Shown here in pieces: positions 54,133 to 61,761 of a stretch of DNA of 64,000 nt. The DNA comes from JAAFHB01 sp037133495 (GTDB taxonomy: Bacteria; Bacteroidota; Bacteroidia; Bacteroidales; Prolixibacteraceae), in contig JBAXOA010000008.1 in assembly GCA_037133495.1 (NCBI GenBank), positions 1-64,000 on the forward strand, written 5' to 3'. A program made the translations under genes and the position numbers. The notes under the pieces were generated by a model, which saw only the letters and a list, made by a program, of their open reading frames with translations, ran no database searches and had not been told where the DNA came from. Each line of letters starts with the position of its first letter. Position 1 is the stretch's first letter.

Positions 54133-54792
54133 ATGCTTGAAAACCTTAAACACCAGGTCTACAAGGCCAGCTTAAGGCTTGTAGAACAGGGTCTTGTTAT
54201 TTACACCTGGGGTAATGTCAGTACCATTGACAGAGCAAGTGGTTTGGTGGTGATCAAACCATCAGGAGTTTCGTACGAAGAGATGATTCCTGCCGATATG
54301 GTTGTGATGGATTTGGATGGGAATATTATTGAAGGAAATCTAAAACCTTCAACTGACACGAACACTCATTTAGTGTTGTATAAAAGTTTCAGCCAGATTG
54401 GGGCGATATTTCATTCACATTCGGAATACGCCACCTGCTGGGCTCAGGCCGGCAGAGGTATTCCCCCACTGGGCATCACCCACGCTAATTTTTTCAATGG
54501 CGAAATTCCTTGCACCCTTCCGCTAAGCATTGAGCAGGTAGAGCATGATCTGGAATATGAAACAGGAAAAATGATTGTAAATACATTCCTTTCAAGAGAT
54601 ATTGATCCAATGCGAATTCCTGGCGTACTTGTTCACGGCCATGGACCATTTTGCTGGGGAAAAGATGTGAGCAGCGCTTTTGACCATACTGTTGTCATTG
54701 AGAAAGTTGCACGAATGGCGTATCGCACGCTGGCTTTAAGCGAAGTTAAACCCGTTGAGAAAAAACTACTCGATCACCACTTTTTTAAATAA
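54133..54792 (+). CDS. araD: L-ribulose-5-phosphate 4-epimerase
   Basis: AraD interconverts L-ribulose-5-phosphate and D-xylulose-5-phosphate with zinc. The 219-residue protein has YTWGNVSTIDRASGLVVIKPSG, the zinc His pair in IFHSHSEYATCWAQ, the THANFFNGEIPCT loop and VLVHGHGPFCWGKD with the third His. The length is normal. No araA or araB lies near, so it is isolated from the rest of the arabinose pathway. Confidence 0.9.
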   Translation: MLENLKHQVYKASLRLVEQGLVIYTWGNVSTIDRASGLVVIKPSGVSYEEMIPADMVVMDLDGNIIEGNLKPSTDTNTHLVLYKSFSQIGAIFHSHSEYATCWAQAGRGIPPLGITHANFFNGEIPCTLPLSIEQVEHDLEYETGKMIVNTFLSRDIDPMRIPGVLVHGHGPFCWGKDVSSAFDHTVVIEKVARMAYRTLALSEVKPVEKKLLDHHFFK

Positions 54793-54815
54793 TTAGCAAA
54801 ACCTTTCTTCACTCC

Positions 54816-55649
54816 TTACCATCCAAGGTATTTATCCCCGTTCCACAATTTTTCCGGATCAAGATGATCTTTTTCAATATCTTTGAAATAGCGGTAATTT
54901 CCAACTTTTAATTCAATGGTAGCAGCCTCATCACAGACAATTATACCATTGGCATGCAACTGAAGTGCGGAAATCGTCCACATGTGATTAACTCCACCCT
55001 CTATCGCTTTGTGCAACGCCCGTGATTTGTTGTGACCGGTCACAAGAATGAGTACTTCCCTTGCATCCATAACTGTTCCGACGCCGACAGTAAGCGCCGA
55101 TTTAGGAACTTTAGTTACATCATTATCGAAAAAACGGCTGTTTACCTGAATAGTATCTTCGTTGAGCGACTTATCTCTGGTACGGGACGAAAGACTTGAT
55201 CCCGGTTCGTTAAAAGCAATATGACCATCTGCGCCGATACCACCCATGAAAAGGTCAATGCCCCCTGCAGCAACAATACGTCCCTCATAATCAGAACATT
55301 CATCTTTCAGATTCAAGGCGTTTCCATCTAGAATATTGACATTTTCAGGCAAAATATCGATGTATTTGAAGAAATTATCCCACATAAAAGTATGGTAACT
55401 CTGCGGATGATCTTTGGCGATCCCGACATATTCATCCATATTAAATGTGATGACATTTTTAAATGAAACCTTCCGTTCCTGATATAGCCGTATCAACTCT
55501 TTGTAGGTGCCAAGAGGAGTGCTGCCGGTGGGAAGCCCGAGCACAAAAGGCTTTTCGGAGGTGCGTAAAGATTCATTTATCCTTCGTGCGATGTAAACTG
55601 CTGACCATCTTGCTACGCCAACCGCCTCTGATTGAATTATAAGTCTCAT
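54816..55649 (-). CDS. nagB: Glucosamine-6-phosphate deaminase
   Basis: NagB turns glucosamine-6-phosphate into fructose-6-phosphate and ammonia, completing use of the amino sugars released by the GH20 enzyme at 23018. The 277-residue protein has LGLPTGSTPLGTYKELI, TFNMDEYVGI with the catalytic Asp, and FMGGIGADGHIAFNEPGSSL with the His-Asn-Glu triad. The start at 55649 (MRLIIQSEAVG) is preferred since E. coli NagB starts MRLI; an upstream ATG at 55706 would add 19 residues. Confidence 0.94.
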   Translation of the reverse strand: MRLIIQSEAVGVARWSAVYIARRINESLRTSEKPFVLGLPTGSTPLGTYKELIRLYQERKVSFKNVITFNMDEYVGIAKDHPQSYHTFMWDNFFKYIDILPENVNILDGNALNLKDECSDYEGRIVAAGGIDLFMGGIGADGHIAFNEPGSSLSSRTRDKSLNEDTIQVNSRFFDNDVTKVPKSALTVGVGTVMDAREVLILVTGHNKSRALHKAIEGGVNHMWTISALQLHANGIIVCDEAATIELKVGNYRYFKDIEKDHLDPEKLWNGDKYLGW

Positions 55650-55776
55650 ATTGATGAAGTGTTTTTTTCTGTCTGTAAAATTGGCGAATTTTTCCTGATT
55701 AATCATTCATTATTATTTTTCTAATCACAAATATGAAGATTGGTATTGCTATTTTTGTCGCCAATTAATCATAAGC

Positions 55777-56676
55777 ATGCAAATAGGTCATTTGGGTGAA
55801 TTGGCGGGGGTATTTACAGCGATATGCTGGACAGCTTCCGCGTTATCGTTTTCGTTGGCAACACGCCGGGCCGGATCCCTCGCAGTAAATATTGCACGTT
55901 TAATTATCGCAATGGGAATGTTTATGGTGTGGTCCAAAATCATGCGGGGCTACTGGACGCCGTCTGATGCCACTCCTGAAGCATGGAAATGGCTTTCAAT
56001 ATCAGGGCTAGTCGGCTTTGTTGCAGGCGATTACTGTCTATTCAAATCTTATTCTTATCAGTCAGCAAAACTTTCGATGTTAATAATGTCCCTTGCTCCT
56101 CCCGTAGCTACATTGGCCGGAGCTGTGATTCTGCATGAAAAACTAACCTGGCTGAATGGATTGGGAATGGTATTGGTTTTATCGGGAATCGCAATCGTAA
56201 TCCTGAAACGACCCGAATCGGAAACCAATAATTCACGATTAAACTACCCTGTTAAAGGATTATTGTTGGCTCTCGGAGGCGCTATAGGTCAAGGAATCGG
56301 GGCAGTATTCTCCAAACTAGGAATGGGAAGTTACGATCCCTTCGCCTCCTCACAGATAAGGGTTATCACCGGAATTTTGGGTTTTATTGTAATTATTTCA
56401 ATTGCAAAGGAATGGAAGTCAATCACCGTTTCATTAAAAAATAATAATGCGATGTTGCCACTTTTTATCGGATCCTTCTTTGGACCGTTTCTTGGCGTTT
56501 CACTTAGTCTTCTGGCCTTTCAGCACACATCTGTCGGAATTGCCTCAACACTGATAGCAACAGTTCCGGTATTTATTTTAATCCCTTCTGTGTTGGTATT
56601 TAAGGAGAAACTCAACTGGAAAGAGGTGGTCGGAGCATTTCTGGCAGTGAGTGGAATGGCCATTTTTTTTCTTTGA
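55777..56676 (+). CDS. EamA/DMT-family transporter
   Basis: The 299-residue membrane protein has ten predicted segments in two EamA repeats (about 10-145 and 165-298). Examples are LVGFVAGDYCLFKSYSYQSA and LVLSGIAIVILKR in the first, and FGPFLGVSLSLLAFQHTSVG and VVGAFLAVSGMAIFFL in the second. DMT exporters move amino acids, sugars or metabolites; the substrate is not evident. Confidence 0.85.
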   Translation: MQIGHLGELAGVFTAICWTASALSFSLATRRAGSLAVNIARLIIAMGMFMVWSKIMRGYWTPSDATPEAWKWLSISGLVGFVAGDYCLFKSYSYQSAKLSMLIMSLAPPVATLAGAVILHEKLTWLNGLGMVLVLSGIAIVILKRPESETNNSRLNYPVKGLLLALGGAIGQGIGAVFSKLGMGSYDPFASSQIRVITGILGFIVIISIAKEWKSITVSLKNNNAMLPLFIGSFFGPFLGVSLSLLAFQHTSVGIASTLIATVPVFILIPSVLVFKEKLNWKEVVGAFLAVSGMAIFFL

Positions 56677-56838
56677 AAATATTCTCAAAATAAGTGTAAT
56701 TTTACGGGTTTTAAAGAAACAGCTGAAAGTAATTCATTTAATTGTATAAGATTCCCCTTCGAGAGGGTGTATCAAATGATTACGCAACTTTCATGTGTAT
56801 TTTAATAAATTGATTGTTAATAGATTAATAGACTTATT

Positions 56839-58032
56839 ATGGCAGGCACCGAACTTTTCGGAAACGAAGAACGAAAAGAAGTATTGGATGTACTCGAGAC
56901 AGGAATCTTGTTTCGCTATGGTCATGATTCACAACGCAATGGCATTTGGAAAGCTAAAACTTTTGAGCAGGAATTCAGCACCTATCTTGGCGCAAAACAT
57001 ACTCATTTCTGCGCCAGTGGAACAGCAGCTGATTCATTATCACTGGCATGTTGTGGCATCGGCTACGGCGACGAGGTGATTGTTCCACCCTATACTTTTA
57101 TCGCACCAATTGAAGCGGTTCTGTTAGCCGGAGCAATTCCTGTATTTGCGGAGATCGACGAAACGTTGTGCTTAAGTCCTGAAGGTATCGAGAGAGCCAT
57201 CACTCCGCGGACTAAAGCTGTACTTTTAATTCAGGTATTTGGATCGATGGCCAGGATGGATGAAATACTTGCAGTTTGTGAAAAGCATAATCTTATTCTG
57301 ATTGAGGATGCTGCACCTGCATTAGGAGGCAGTTACAAAGGTAAAATGTTGGGAAATTTCGGGAAAATATCCGCTTTTTCATTCGACTTCTATAAAATCA
57401 TCACAGCCGGCGAAGGTGGTGCGATTGCAACAAACGATGATGAATTATACGAACGGGCTCATCGGTATTCCGATCATGGTCACGATCATATTGGAAATGT
57501 GCGGGGAGCTGAGCAGCATCCTATTTTGGGCTATAATTTTCGTGGATCAGAACTTGGGGCAGCCGTGGTGTTAGCCCAACTTCGAAAGCTTCCCTATATG
57601 ATTGAGAAACAGAAGGCACACCAAAAAGTACTAAAAGACGTTTTACAGGAATTTCCGGAAATTCGGTTCAGAAATGTTCCCGACGAAGATGGAGACTCGG
57701 CGACCTTTCTCTCTTTCTTTCTTCCTGATCCCGATAAGGCAATAAAAGTCTTCGACGAATTCCAGAAGGAGGAATTGAGCGCCTCTTATTGGTACAGAAA
57801 TAATTTTCACTACCACCGCCAATGGGGCCACTTAAAGGAGATGAAATCGATCTTCAATCTTCCTGTAATGAAAATAAATAATGCTCCTGACTATCGAAAT
57901 ATACAAGTACCTCAATCAGATGCAATTATGCAAAAATTGATGATGACTCAGATTATGGTAACCTGGAGCGAAGAGGAATTAAATACATTAGCCGGCAAAA
58001 TGAGGTCGGCAATTAAAAAAGCACTTAAATAA
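56839..58032 (+). CDS. kdnA: 8-amino-Kdo transaminase (DegT family)
   Basis: The 397-residue PLP enzyme is a DegT/DnrJ/EryC1 aminotransferase that closely resembles KdnA, which in Shewanella oneidensis aminates 8-oxo-Kdo to 8-amino-3,8-dideoxy-manno-octulosonate (Kdo8N). Motifs are CASGTAADSLSLACCGIG, EVIVPPYTFIAPIEAVLLAG, FAEIDETLCLSPEGIE, and EDAAPALGGSYKGKMLG. SFDFYKIITAGEGGAIATND holds the PLP Lys (FYK), and HRYSDHGHDHIGN follows. The partner dehydrogenase kdnB follows after 7 bases, and kdsA is two genes on, which fixes the pathway. Transfer of Kdo8N to lipid A would occur at the inner membrane. Confidence 0.85.
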   Translation: MAGTELFGNEERKEVLDVLETGILFRYGHDSQRNGIWKAKTFEQEFSTYLGAKHTHFCASGTAADSLSLACCGIGYGDEVIVPPYTFIAPIEAVLLAGAIPVFAEIDETLCLSPEGIERAITPRTKAVLLIQVFGSMARMDEILAVCEKHNLILIEDAAPALGGSYKGKMLGNFGKISAFSFDFYKIITAGEGGAIATNDDELYERAHRYSDHGHDHIGNVRGAEQHPILGYNFRGSELGAAVVLAQLRKLPYMIEKQKAHQKVLKDVLQEFPEIRFRNVPDEDGDSATFLSFFLPDPDKAIKVFDEFQKEELSASYWYRNNFHYHRQWGHLKEMKSIFNLPVMKINNAPDYRNIQVPQSDAIMQKLMMTQIMVTWSEEELNTLAGKMRSAIKKALK

Positions 58033-58039
58033 ATTAAAT

Positions 58040-59116
58040 ATGTACAGAAATTTAAAGGCAGTCGGTCGAATTCTTTATGGTCGGAATAGTTTTGACCAAT
58101 TAGGAGACGTGCTCGGTGAATTACGTCTTGAAAAGGATTCTTATGTACTTTTTCTTGTTGATGAATATTTTGAAGGTAAAGATTTCCTGAAACGGATTCC
58201 TCTTCAACCACAGGACATTCTTAAAATTATTGATATCACAGATGAACCAAAAACAACGACAGTCGACAAAATAGTTGCAGAGTTAAAAAATCTTCGGCCT
58301 GAATTACCCGTTTCAGTAGTAGGAATCGGCGGTGGAAGTGTGATGGATTATGCAAAAGCAATCCGTTTGATGTTTACAAACGAAGGCTCATCCGCTCAAT
58401 ATCAAGGCCTTGATTTTATTAAAAACAAAGGAGTACATTGCACACTGATACCTACAATCTCAGGAACAGGTGCCGAGGCATCGATAACAACTGTACTAAC
58501 AGGTCCGGTAAAAAAGCTGGGTATTAAAGGTAATTTTACTGCTGCAGACCAGCTGATCCTTGATCCTGCATTGATTGCTTCAGTTCCGGAACCACAACGA
58601 TTCTACACAGCAATGGACTGTTATATCCATAATATTGAAGCGCTAAATGGCTATAGGAAATCAGTCATGGGAGACTCACTAGGGACTGAATCATTGCGTA
58701 TTTTCAGAGATATCTATCTAAGCAATGACAGCCGTTCCCCTGAAAATGAAGAAAAACTGATGATCGCTTCTTATCTGGGCGGACTCTCTCTGACCTATTC
58801 GGAAGTTGGCGCCTGTCATGCTATTTCATACGGACTGGCAACAGTAACGTCGATTCATCATGGCGTAGGCAACTGTGTTGTATTCAATCAGCTCGAAGAA
58901 TTCTATCCTGAAGGCGTAAAGGAATTCAGAGAGATGATGCGCCTGAACAACATTACCATACCACAGGGCGTCACAGCGGGCTGTACAGCGGAAGAAATAG
59001 AGAAAATGATTGACGTATCCCTTACACTGGTCTTTATGTGGCAACATGTTTGTGGTCCGGATTGGGAGAAAATAATCACTCGTGAAAAACTCCGCGGACT
59101 GTTCCTTAAAATGTAA
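58040..59116 (+). CDS. kdnB: Kdo 8-dehydrogenase (iron alcohol dehydrogenase type)
   Basis: KdnB oxidises C8 of Kdo to the aldehyde that KdnA aminates. The 358-residue protein is an iron-dependent alcohol dehydrogenase: GIGGGSVMDYAKAIRLM for NAD, IPTISGTGAEASITTVLT, and metal-site residues in FYTAMDCYIHNIEAL (Asp, His), ACHAISYGLA and SIHHGVGNCVV. Pairing with kdnA and kdsA distinguishes it from ordinary alcohol dehydrogenases. It ends 10 bases before kdsA. Confidence 0.83.
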   Translation: MYRNLKAVGRILYGRNSFDQLGDVLGELRLEKDSYVLFLVDEYFEGKDFLKRIPLQPQDILKIIDITDEPKTTTVDKIVAELKNLRPELPVSVVGIGGGSVMDYAKAIRLMFTNEGSSAQYQGLDFIKNKGVHCTLIPTISGTGAEASITTVLTGPVKKLGIKGNFTAADQLILDPALIASVPEPQRFYTAMDCYIHNIEALNGYRKSVMGDSLGTESLRIFRDIYLSNDSRSPENEEKLMIASYLGGLSLTYSEVGACHAISYGLATVTSIHHGVGNCVVFNQLEEFYPEGVKEFREMMRLNNITIPQGVTAGCTAEEIEKMIDVSLTLVFMWQHVCGPDWEKIITREKLRGLFLKM

Positions 59117-59126
59117 AAATGCAAGA

Positions 59127-59957
59127 ATGAAAAAAATAATTAAAGTCGGGAATGTTGAGTGTGGTGCAGATAAACTGTTTCTAATTGCTGGTCCATGCGT
59201 TGTTGAAGATGAGAAAACAATGATGGATACAGCTGAATTTTTAGTTGAATTATCGCTAAAGCTTGATCTTCCGCTTATCTTCAAATCTTCATTCCAGAAA
59301 GACAATCGCAGTTCTGCAGATTTCTATTCCGGACCGGGGATCGATAAAGGACTTGCTATACTTCAGAAAATTAAAGAACAATTTAAGGTGCCGGTACTGA
59401 CTGATATTCATTATCCCGATCAGATTGCGGCGGCGGCAGCTGTTGTAGATGTGATCCAGATACCCGCTTACCTTGTTATGCAGACCACCCTGGTGGTGGA
59501 AGCGGCTAAAACCGGCAAAGTAATTAATCTGAAACATGCTCAGTTTCTATCACCCGAGAATATGATTAAACCGTTACTAAAAGTAGAACAAGCGGGAAAT
59601 ACCAATATTATGGTAACTGAAAGAGGTTATGCTTTTGGTTATAACGACCTGATAGTTGATCCGCGCAGTTTCTATCATTTACGTACTACAGGCTATCCTG
59701 TGATTTTTGATGTGACACATTCCATTCGAAAATATGGGATTCCGAGTTCAGATCCTGCAGGTGGCTCCCGGGAGTTTATCCCAACTTTGGCTCGTGCCGG
59801 AGTTGCCGCCGGTATCGATGGATTATTTGTTGAGGTACATCCCGATCCGTCGCGCGCATTATGCGATGCAGCAAGTCAAATGTGCATTGCAGATGTCACT
59901 GAATTCCTTAAACCACTGATTGACATTCACAATGTTGAAGTAAAATACAGATCATAA
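59127..59957 (+). CDS. kdsA: Divergent Kdo-8-phosphate synthase
   Basis: KdsA condenses arabinose-5-phosphate with phosphoenolpyruvate. The 276-residue protein has LFLIAGPCVVEDEK (Cys24, metal-dependent type), FKSSFQKDNRSS, PVLTDIHYPDQIAA, MVTERGYAFGYNDLIVDPRS, FDVTHSIRKYG and FVEVHPDPSRALCDAA. Several motifs depart from usual KdsA: ARQTD is VMQTT, NVKK(G/P)QF is NLKHAQF, and CDGP is CDAA. It may be a paralogue devoted to this cluster. The ATG at 59127 gives the natural MKKIIKVGN start; the longer frame overlaps kdnB. Confidence 0.8.
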   Translation: MKKIIKVGNVECGADKLFLIAGPCVVEDEKTMMDTAEFLVELSLKLDLPLIFKSSFQKDNRSSADFYSGPGIDKGLAILQKIKEQFKVPVLTDIHYPDQIAAAAAVVDVIQIPAYLVMQTTLVVEAAKTGKVINLKHAQFLSPENMIKPLLKVEQAGNTNIMVTERGYAFGYNDLIVDPRSFYHLRTTGYPVIFDVTHSIRKYGIPSSDPAGGSREFIPTLARAGVAAGIDGLFVEVHPDPSRALCDAASQMCIADVTEFLKPLIDIHNVEVKYRS

Positions 59958-59976
59958 ATTTAAATTAATAATTCTT

Positions 59977-61002
59977 ATGGAATTTTTTCTTGACTCAGCT
60001 AATCTTGCTGAAATTGAAGAAGCCCTGAAACTAGGGATAATTGATGGTGTTACGACTACACCTACATTCATGCACAAGAACGGGATTACCGACATCGACG
60101 GCGCCATTGTAAAATTATCAAAAATGGTTCCGGTATTGATGATTGAAGCGCTTGGAGAAACTTCGGAACAAATTGTTGCTGAAGCACATCGGCTACTTAG
60201 TCTCGGACTGGACAAGAAAAAAACCGTATTTAAGATCCCGGTTAATTTCGAAGGCGTGAAAGCTTGTAAAAAACTTCATAATGAAGGCTTTTTAATCAAT
60301 TTACACCTTGTTTATAATATTCAGCAGGCTTACATGGCTTTGTCCGCCGGAGCAAACTACGTATGTGTGCTCGTAGGCAGGATGCAGGATCAGGGTCATG
60401 ATGCCCTCGGTCTTGTCAAACAAATTGTCGATGTCATTAAAGAATACAAATACGATTGTAAAGTAATGTTCTCATCGGTAAGATATCCTGAACATGTTAA
60501 AGATGCGCTTACACTTGGGGCTCATAATATAACATTGCCTTGGAATATCATGAAAAAACTGGCTGACAACCACCTTACAAAATTGGGTACTGATCAGTTT
60601 TTCCAGCATACGCGACTGATGACCATTCAGGTGAAAAGTGTTATTTCGGAATCAAATCCAATAGTGGATATTAATTGCAAAGTTCTTGATGCATTGTTGA
60701 AAATGACTGATTCAGGAATGGGCGCAGTTTCGGTTGTGACAAATGATGGCAAACTTACCGGTATTTTTACGGATGGAGATCTGCGTCGTCAGATGAGGAA
60801 ACTGGGAGATCATATCGATACTGCAACTGTTGGAGAGTGCATGACTGCCAATCCGATTTCGATCGAAGGTGATGCTTTGCTGCAAAAAGCTGCAGATATT
60901 TTTAATGCCAATCAGGTAGATAATATTATCGTGACCGAGAACGGACTTCCAATTGGAATGCTTGATATTCAGGATATGGTAAAATTAGATTTAATAAATT
61001 AA
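59977..61002 (+). CDS. Transaldolase-like protein fused to a KdsD-type CBS pair
   Basis: The 341-residue protein has residues 1-215 like FSA/TalC transaldolases (MEFFLDSANLAEIEEALKLG, VFKIPVNFEGVKA with the Schiff-base Lys86). Residues about 225-341 are a CBS pair resembling KdsD, with GAVSVVTNDGKLTGIFTDGD and LRR. Two catalytic positions of fructose-6-phosphate aldolase are changed: the TTNPS loop is TTTPT (Asn to Thr28), and the YVAPYVNR segment is YVCVLVGR (Tyr to Leu132). So it may carry out a different carbon-carbon reaction. It starts 19 bases behind kdsA. Supply of arabinose-5-phosphate to the Kdo branch, sensed through the CBS pair, is a hypothesis. Confidence 0.7.
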   Translation: MEFFLDSANLAEIEEALKLGIIDGVTTTPTFMHKNGITDIDGAIVKLSKMVPVLMIEALGETSEQIVAEAHRLLSLGLDKKKTVFKIPVNFEGVKACKKLHNEGFLINLHLVYNIQQAYMALSAGANYVCVLVGRMQDQGHDALGLVKQIVDVIKEYKYDCKVMFSSVRYPEHVKDALTLGAHNITLPWNIMKKLADNHLTKLGTDQFFQHTRLMTIQVKSVISESNPIVDINCKVLDALLKMTDSGMGAVSVVTNDGKLTGIFTDGDLRRQMRKLGDHIDTATVGECMTANPISIEGDALLQKAADIFNANQVDNIIVTENGLPIGMLDIQDMVKLDLIN

Positions 61003-61072
61003 CAATCAATATATTACCTCTGCAACTAGGTCTATTTTCTTAAATGTAGAGTTTCGCAAGCAAGGTGCAAAG

Positions 61073-61107
61073 AAGCGCAGAGTTAAAAAATTAAACTCTG
61101 CGCTTTT
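61073..61107 (+). terminator. Terminator after the Kdo8N cluster
   Basis: AAGCGCAGAGTTAA (61073-61086), a short A loop and TTAAACTCTGCGCTT (61091-61105), with one bulged A, form a long stem followed by a T-run. The CGCAGAG arm recalls words of the intergenic element at 25536-25696. Confidence 0.7.
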
Positions 61108-61164
61108 TTGACTTCAAAATTGCAGTTTTCGCCTTTAAAATTTAATCGTTTTAAACCCCTGACG

Positions 61165-61722
61165 ATGGATTTTACCTCTTTAGTATCGACACGTCAAAGC
61201 GACAGAAGTTACCTTAATCAACCAGTTGAAACCAGTAAACTGGATATTATTCTGGAATGTGCCAGACTGGCTCCTTCTGCTTGTAACGCCCAACCCTGGC
61301 ATATCATTGTTGTTGATAATCCCGAAATAAAAAAAAGGATTGCGGATGCCACCTCCGAAAAGCTTTTGGGGATGAATCACTTCACCAATCAGGCGCCGGT
61401 ACATCTGGTAATTGTTGAAGAAAGTGCCAATTTGACTTCGGGCTTTGGAAGCTGGGTAAAGCGGAAGCACTTTCCGTTGATTGATATTGGAATTATTGCA
61501 GAACATATTTGCCTCGCAGCAGCATCCGAAGGGCTTGGAAGTTGCATGATCGGCTGGTTTGATGAAGCCAAAATAAAAGAATTGCTCGGGGTACCCTCCT
61601 CCAAACGGGTGCAATTAATTATTACGTTGGGCTATCCTGCTCAAAAAACGCGGGTGAAAATTCGTAAACCGATTGAAAATATCGTTTCATTCAATGGATA
61701 CCAAAAACAAAAGCAACGCTGA
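61165..61722 (+). CDS. Nitroreductase-family FMN protein
   Basis: The 185-residue protein is a nitroreductase fold enzyme: LVSTRQSDRSYLNQPVE at the start, LECARLAPSACNAQPWHIIVV for FMN contacts, AAASEGLGSCMIGWFDEAKI, and the C-terminal IITLGYPAQKTRVKIRKP. It uses FMN and NAD(P)H, but the physiological substrate is unknown. The ATG at 61165 is chosen because a more upstream start at 61108 lies in the terminator. Confidence 0.85.
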   Translation: MDFTSLVSTRQSDRSYLNQPVETSKLDIILECARLAPSACNAQPWHIIVVDNPEIKKRIADATSEKLLGMNHFTNQAPVHLVIVEESANLTSGFGSWVKRKHFPLIDIGIIAEHICLAAASEGLGSCMIGWFDEAKIKELLGVPSSKRVQLIITLGYPAQKTRVKIRKPIENIVSFNGYQKQKQR

Positions 61723-61761
61723 CAGGGTAGGAAAAGCTGTCAGAACACGTATTTTATCGAT

